From NCBI GenBank assembly GCA_019096065.1, contig JAGUCH010000003.1, positions 3,224,001-3,288,000 of the forward strand: a stretch of 64,000 nucleotides of DNA, given 5' to 3'. How positions within the stretch are numbered: the stretch's first letter is position 1; the number at the start of each line of letters is the position of its first letter. Below the pieces are notes generated by a model, which worked only from the letters and a program-made list of their open reading frames with translations, had not been told where the DNA came from and did not search any database. A program made the position numbers and the translations under genes. This DNA comes from Paracyclopina nana (taxonomy: Eukaryota > Arthropoda > Copepoda > Cyclopoida > Cyclopettidae). Below, piece after piece: positions 58,085 through 64,000 of the stretch.

Positions 58085-61045
58085 TCATATCACAGCTTCG
58101 ACTTCCTTGTGCATTGTGCACTTGTCCACCTTGGAAAGGTTGATATGGAATCCAGGGGCCATTTGCCCTCCACAAGCACACTTCACCGTGCAATCCCATG
58201 CATACGAGCCCAACTTGGAGCCACATTTGCCACAAGATAAGCGATTTTTAGCCAATGGACCACACACATCCATCCACTTCAAAGGCTCGATGAAAATGCC
58301 CGATTTGCAAGCATTACCAGGAGATCCTTGCTCAAGCAATAATGTCCAAGTTGTTGTTGCTTCTGAAGGCCAGTGCGGGAGCACATTTTCTTGCGAGGCC
58401 AAGTGAAACCGGCATTTCTTGCACTTGTATATGGTGGTGTATATGGTTGAAATACCTGAGACAGATTAAGTTACGTCATACGAGCATTATTTTATTAACG
58501 TCATGTCAAACCTCTTGAGTTGTTGCTTTCACTTCCAGACGATCCCTCACTAATGGAAGTGAAGCTGCCAGGCCTCAAATTCTCCTCATGTAATGGGCTT
58601 TTTTGAAGGCCTACCTTGACGAAGGCAGGGAGGATTTTGGCCTTCAAAACTTGCTGATGAATGTGTGACAACTTGTAGAGTTTGAAGGGCAAGAACGATT
58701 TATCAAGTTTGCATTTCATTGCTTCGTATAGGCGCAGCTGGTCCATGAAGCCCGAGTTAGGAGTGACACAAGGTCTCTTTGACTTAACTTCATCAACAGT
58801 AATTGATAAAGGCCATTTTCGTGTCTTCATTAAGTATGCCATTACAATAGTCGCACTCCTGCTTACCTGCAAGTACATTTATGGGCAAAGTTGAGCTCAA
58901 CAGCCGATATAAAGTGCGCATTTTTCTCATTACACCAAGTTTTTCAATTAATAGCAGCATTACGAAAGCTTAATTTTTTTGCACTCATTTTTAACTTGGA
59001 CTAAATTACGCGGAAATATGCCTCATAAATCTGCAATTTTATCTAGAATTATGGATCGCACTTGCAAACACTAGTGCAAAATGAATGCACCGTTTAGATG
59101 GATCGTAGCGAATGCGTTACACGGAAAAGTGGAAAATATTTTTTAGAATTTCGTTCAAAACGAATATCTTTATAACAAAATCATTAGCCTATGACAAAAT
59201 AATGCTTTGCTTTAACGCACATTGCACCAGCTTTCCAAATTACTTAAATGTATTATTTACCTTTACATGTATTCCTAAGCAAAAGCTAAAAATATGAAAA
59301 AAACATAAAATACTATGATATTACCGCAAGCTTACAGGTTCCAAAGAATTTTTTTTTAATTAAAGGACTCTTATGCTAAAATGTAACGAAAATTTTTCTA
59401 AAAGACCAATCATAACGCTTTCTGCAGCTTGATTCATACTTTTTTCTTTTAAAAAGTTAAGAAAATAAGGGGAGAAGTCACTACGGCCTAAAATAGGCGC
59501 AGGTTTTAGGATCTAAAATCATGGTGGGTTTTGAAGCCTACTTTTTTTTGGCTCTGGGTCTCAAGATCTAAAGGTTTGGATCCTAAAGCTAAACATGGCT
59601 GTTAACATCTAACCATCTGGGTTTTAAGATCGACATTGAAAAAAACATCAAGTCTTTATTTCTAGTTTTTAAAATCTAGTCGAATGGTTATTTAAAATCT
59701 TTGAGTTCTGAAAAGAGACTTTCAAAATAAAAAGGTACTTTCAAAGAAAACTTGCAGGAACTTCATTATTTAATTCATTTCATAAATGTGTATTTTCTCT
59801 TCAAAATGTTAAGAGCCATTATAATATAAACAGGTAGGTTGGTAAGCTAATAATATGTGCTTGATCATAAAATCTTGTTCTTTAGATCTTGAAATCAATT
59901 TTTCAACTTAGATCTTAGTACCCAAATCCAAAAAAGTGTAGGCGTTTAAACCCATTCTTAGATCTTAAAACCCACCTTTATTTTATATCCTAAAGCCCAC
60001 CTTTATTTTATATCCTAAAGCCCACCTTTATTTTAGATCCTAAAACCCACTTTTATTTTAGATCCTAAAACCCACCTTATTTTAGGCCTTAGTGACGGCA
60101 CCCAAAATAAGCCCTTTTCAATGTTCTCATTTGTTAATCAAAGCCAGTGCAGGTATTCAAGCATAGGAGACGCTTATGTAATCGTAGGCCTTGAAATAGG
60201 TATTCGATCAACGTGAAGGATTTTCCCTTTACCACACAATGATATGTGAGAAATAGGAAAACAAAGTTAACCTTCTTACCCTAAATCGAATACATCCGCG
60301 GACCAATTACAGCATAGAAGGGTAGATTAACAAATAAGTTCCCATTTAGAAAATTACTGTAGGTGGACCAGTGTGATGATTACTGATAGTTTGAGTACTG
60401 GAGTTGGGTGCAATGTATAACATGTTCAGACTTTTCAAACACCCACCGAAAATCTGTTTTGGATTTGGCGCTGATTGTGAACACTGGTAATGGTGATAAA
60501 TGGAAAATGCAACAAAAAGTTGCTTGGCATGATAATTATATGTTTTTAGGATTGATTTTTAGCGTTTTAGCCAAATATAAATGACTGAATGAGCTCTGAT
60601 TCACATTCACACGGTACGCTCTACACACAAAAAATAACTTTTTTTGTACAATTCTGCAGAATTACTACATTTTAGTAATGTTTAGATTGTCAAAATATAC
60701 GTTTTGGTCAATCGCAATAACATGCTGAAAGTTGTCAATTTTGTTATGTTGACTACTCACCCCATGGTAGCAATGCACCAGCACACCAGCACTTTCCACA
60801 CCTTCTCTAATAAACCTAATTGAGGTCTCGAAGTAACTGAGCAAGTCCTCCTCGCACATGTCAGCCACACTGACTTGCATCAAGGCCAAATTAGGGAAGG
60901 ATGAGGTGACAACCTGCGGCAAGGGAATAAGGTCCACGCTCAAGATGTGACTTATCCCCAGCTTGGCAATAAGGTTCAAATTGGTGGCTGCGTTCTTATC
61001 GCCCAAGTAGAGACCGGTGTCAATTAGATCAACGCTATTGCTCAT
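58085..61045 (-). CDS. DUSP12: Dual-specificity phosphatase 12 (YVH1 homolog)
   Basis: Protein phosphatase with a C-terminal zinc domain; the yeast homolog Yvh1 acts in 60S ribosome maturation. Exons on the minus strand: 60761-61045, 58512-58866 and 58085-58455, total 336 residues (human 340). Catalytic domain: LYLGDKNAATNLNLIAKLGI, the general-acid region VADMCEEDLL, and the P-loop HCYHG/VSRSATIV, split by intron 1 between Gly and Val. C-terminal zinc-binding region: YKCKKCRFHLAS, FIEPLKWM, LSCGKCGSKLGSYAWDC, and CACGGQMAPGFHINLSKVD. Intron 1 is about 1.9 kb, by far the longest in the window, and holds a transposon remnant at 59462-60111. ATG 61045 chosen as the first in-frame ATG. Confidence 0.94.
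59462..60111. mobile_element. MITE with repetitive arms in DUSP12 intron 1
   Basis: The element body is 59470-60103 (634 bp), flanked by perfect 8-bp repeats AAAATAAG (59462-59469 and 60104-60111). Its ends are GGGAGAAGTCACTACGGCC and, on the other strand, GGGTGCCGTCACTAAGGCC (15 of 19 match). Next to the ends lie arrays of GGATCTAAAAT / TGGGTTTTA units; on the right side about five tandem units of roughly 28 bp run from about 59950 to 60085. It codes for nothing. The GGG ends with an 8-bp duplication do not clearly fit hAT; Merlin or Mutator-like are possible. Confidence 0.7.
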
Positions 61046-62365
61046 GGTGCTACTTTCCCTTCGAGTGGTCACTCACCGACTGAACTTGATAAGCTTTCTC
61101 GCTTCTCTGCTCATGGAACGATATGCTCTTACGTTTGGCTCACTTTTCGAGGCAGAAATATACAACGCACAGTGGCTCAAAATGCCTTCTGGACGCGCAC
61201 GGGAAAAAACTCGTAGGAGTCAATTTTCATAGGGCCGTAAGCTAAAAACTAACATTCTGAGCTCCCAAGTCCGCAAATTTTCGCAGCCAATTTTGATGAA
61301 TAATCATTAAATGGGGTCTGATTGACCTCTCAGTCATAACAGAACAATTCAATTCGATTCCAATCAAAAGTTATAGATGCCCAAAAAATTGCCTAAACTT
61401 GCTAATCTACCATTTTTCTTGCTGAACACTTTTTCAAGCAAAGTTTGATTTCAAAGTCAAATTTGAATATGTATCTGTCAATTCAAACCATTTTTGGCTC
61501 TTTTCATTGCCTAGAAGTCAACCCAATTAGAATTTGAAAATTGGTGGTTAAATGAGAATTCGGGCGATTTGGCGGATTTTCTCGTGCGCGTGAAAATGGC
61601 TTTTTGACCCACTGTGCAACGGCCATTAATATATCTTGTTTGCACTATTCACTTTTGAAAAATGCCGAAGAAGTTCACATGTTGTCGCGCGCCAGTTTCG
61701 CAACTTTGTTTTGATTCGACCCTTTTAAATGCCACATTTTTCAGCGCAGCCCGTGGATTCCCCCAACCTCGCAACAGAGTGCTTCTCTCTTTTTGGTCTT
61801 TTTTTTATAGTACTTCAGCCAATTGATTTAAATTCCCCCATTACCGAGCTTTCCCTAAAAATACCAATACTACGAATACTCCCTATTTAAATCAATTCTA
61901 GAGGGCTGGATTAATAAGGCCACTTGTAAGCATTTAATTAAAGTTCAAAAGCTGGCCTGTTCCTACTTATCACTTCCATTGTTCAACACCTTTAGTATGC
62001 AAAAAATCTGCAGCTGTTCAAAAAAAAAAATGATTGCCCTTTTGATAAATGAAGCCGGCCTGTTAATGTCACATCGTCAATTAGGTTGATAAAGCTCAGC
62101 TGTTTTACTCCCGCAGGCCACTGAAGATTCAAAGTGTTGGCACTTTTCGGCTGCAGGTACCCTAGCTGAAAAGTTAACTCTGGAACTAAAGTACAGCACT
62201 GAAGCTTATAGGCGGCAGTGCTGTACCTGAAAACGCATGCTATCTTTTACCACACTGCTACGTGTCTTTTGGTAAGCTTCGGCTGCGCGACACTAAATCA
62301 AAACAAATCGGAGAAAATCCGCGAAATGAGCTAGGCCTTTTTGCTGCGACTAAAATCCGCTCAAA
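61046..62365. promoter_or_regulatory. Divergent intergenic region, DUSP12 / GALNT7
   Basis: 1.3 kb between divergent starts. Nothing beyond the presumed promoters is recognisable. Confidence 0.4.
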
Positions 62366-64000
62366 ATGAGAGTTGTGCAGCTGAAGCGAGGCCGTATCGT
62401 CAAATTTGCTACCATTGGCCTTGTGGCCGTCGGCCTCTTGGTCTTGATTGCTCAGCAGTCAGGGTTCAAGCTGAGAAGTGAAAGTAGCAGTGTTGGGGTG
62501 GCTGAAAGGCTGCAGCAGCACTTGTCAGATCACACTGGCGGGGGTCACAAAAAAGGCCAATCTTACCCTAAGGACTTACCAGTGTTCCTTGGCAACAATG
62601 CATATGGCAACTACGAACCCAAGCCAGGCGTTAAGGTTGGTGCTCTCAACTTTCCTCCATTTTAGTTAGATTGATACAGCTTATTATCTAGGTCGTGAGC
62701 AGCTCGGCACCTGGAGAAAACGGCAAGGGACATCACGTGCGAGTGGAGCAAAAGGTCGAAGAGGAACGCCTTAAAGGTGTCTATGGTTTCAATCAGCTCG
62801 TTTCTGATGAGATCTCCTTGAACAGAACCGTTCCGGATTTGAGAGAGGAAGAGTGCCAATTTTGGGATTACCCTCAAGATCTTCCAAAAGCCTCGGTGAT
62901 CCTCGTGTTTCATAACGAAGGATGGAGCACATTGCTGAGAACTGTCAATTCTGTGCTCAATCGGTCTCCACCGCAGTTCCTAGAAGAAGTGCTACTTGTC
63001 GATGACAAATCTGAGCTGGAACATTTGCATGAAGAACTTGAGCAAGAAATTGAAAAACCCTACTACAGAGGACGCGTTCGCCTCATCAGGAACTCGGAAA
63101 GAGAAGGGCTAATTCGCAGCCGAAATAACGGGGCTGTAGCAGCCAGGGGAGAGGTTGTGATATTTCTCGATGCTCATTGTGAAGTTGGGTACAACTGGTT
63201 GCCTCCCTTGCTCGCTCCCATTCATGCTGACAGGTTGATCATTAGCCAAGCTATTTTTAGACATACTTGACATCAAGGTCTAATTGCAGGAGAACGCTCA
63301 GTGTCCCCGTTATAGATGGGATCCAATGGGACGACTTTTCAATCAATCCGGTTTACGCCAGAAATAGCCACTCACGTGGTCTTTTCGAATGGGGAATGCT
63401 TTACAAGGAAGGTACTGTCCCTGCAAAAGAGGAAAGACGAAGGAGCCATCACAGTGAGCCATACTATTCTCCTACTCATGCTGGAGGACTGTTCGCCATC
63501 AACCGAGCTTGGTTTGAAGAGCTTGGTTGGTACGATCCAGGTATTGATTCATATTTCAAATTCTATAACCAATTAGAACCTTTTCGCTTGTAAGGTTTGT
63601 GGGTATGGGGTGGTGAGAACTTTGAATTGTCATTCAAAGTGTGGATGTGCGGAGGCAACTCTGTGTGGGTCCCATGCTCGAGAATTGCGCACGTATACAG
63701 AGGTCATTCTTGCTCTTCTTGCCACTCTGGCTCCCTGGCTGGCAAATTTGGTGGACAGCCGACAACTTTGCGAAATTACAAGTAATCACTTTCGGTATTG
63801 ATTGCTATGCGCACTTTTGTGATTTTTGAAATTCTTAGGAGAGTTATTGAAACGTGGTTTGATGACGAGTACAAAGAGTTCTTTTACACGAGAGAACCGT
63901 TCGCAAGAAATGTCGATATGGGTGACATCTCTGAGCAGCTTGCACTCAAAGAGAAGCTCCAATGCAAATCATTTGATTGGTTCATGAAGGAGGTGGCTTA
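62366..64000 (+). CDS. GALNT7: Polypeptide N-acetylgalactosaminyltransferase, GALNT7-like (runs off window)
   Basis: Golgi type II membrane enzyme that adds GalNAc to Ser/Thr of mucin-type proteins. Five exons so far: 62366-62635, 62692-63233, 63290-63540, 63595-63781 and 63839-64000, about 470 residues. Short cytosolic tail, then a membrane anchor ([20 protein letters not shown]) and a stem. Catalytic GT27 fold: [20 protein letters not shown], the DxH motif in [56 protein letters not shown], and [10 protein letters not shown]. The region [13 protein letters not shown] with GDISEQ and CKSFDWFM points to the GALNT7 subfamily, which in vertebrates prefers already glycosylated peptides. The C-terminal ricin-type lectin domain should lie beyond the window. 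Confidence 0.88.

Overview
This 64 kb window is nuclear DNA from an animal with a compact genome, most likely an arthropod (a crustacean or a relative), though I cannot place it more precisely. The evidence is spliced genes with mostly 50-75 bp introns (a few of 0.15-1.9 kb), one nuclear tRNA gene, metazoan-specific gene families, a CUB-trypsin protease of arthropod style, and DNA-transposon remnants with clear target-site duplications. Both strands are densely used. I rebuilt 23 protein genes exon by exon, checking reading phase at each junction; two of them run off the window ends.

Layout, left to right: glucosidase II beta (-, runs off the left edge); GDP-fucose transporter SLC35C1 (+); two tandem SLC26A11-like anion transporters (-,-); a BTB/C2H2 zinc-finger protein (-); a 3 kb gene-poor stretch with a tRNA-Lys(CTT) and 'TTTGCCCC' repeat tracts; alpha-tubulin (+); WASHC3 (-); GINS3 (-); splicing factor SF1 (+); HSD17B12 (-); PHF12 (-); a hAT-type MITE; a CUB-serine protease (-); pyruvate kinase (-); NIPSNAP (+); a small secreted-peptide gene of unknown family (+); fucose mutarotase FUOM (-); TAF3 (+); ELP3 (-); a foldback-like transposon carrying a nested hAT-type MITE; phosphofructokinase (+); an unrecognised tail-anchored protein (-); a C2H2 protein (+); KLHDC10-like kelch protein (+); UTP15 (-); cytosolic malate dehydrogenase (+); DUSP12 (-), with a MITE in its long first intron; and GALNT7-like glycosyltransferase (+, runs off the right edge).

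The genes do not form one pathway. Some themes recur: protein glycosylation and the secretory pathway (PRKCSH, SLC35C1, FUOM, GALNT7), glycolysis and NADH shuttling (PFK, pyruvate kinase, MDH1), transcription and chromatin (TAF3, PHF12, ELP3), RNA and ribosome biogenesis (SF1, UTP15, DUSP12), and DNA replication (GINS3). Convergent neighbours are packed very tightly, with stop codons only 3-105 bp apart in four pairs. Divergent neighbours often share short upstream regions that may be bidirectional promoters.

The most unusual parts are four. First, a foldback-like element at 42384-43942 with a perfect 9-bp target duplication, whose left arm was later hit by a MITE while the opposite arm keeps the empty site. 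Second, two MITEs that share only a 15-bp terminal repeat but have different simple-repeat interiors. Third, a 159-residue secreted protein with dibasic sites and no family I know. Fourth, a 466-residue tail-anchored protein of unknown family with a repeated motif.
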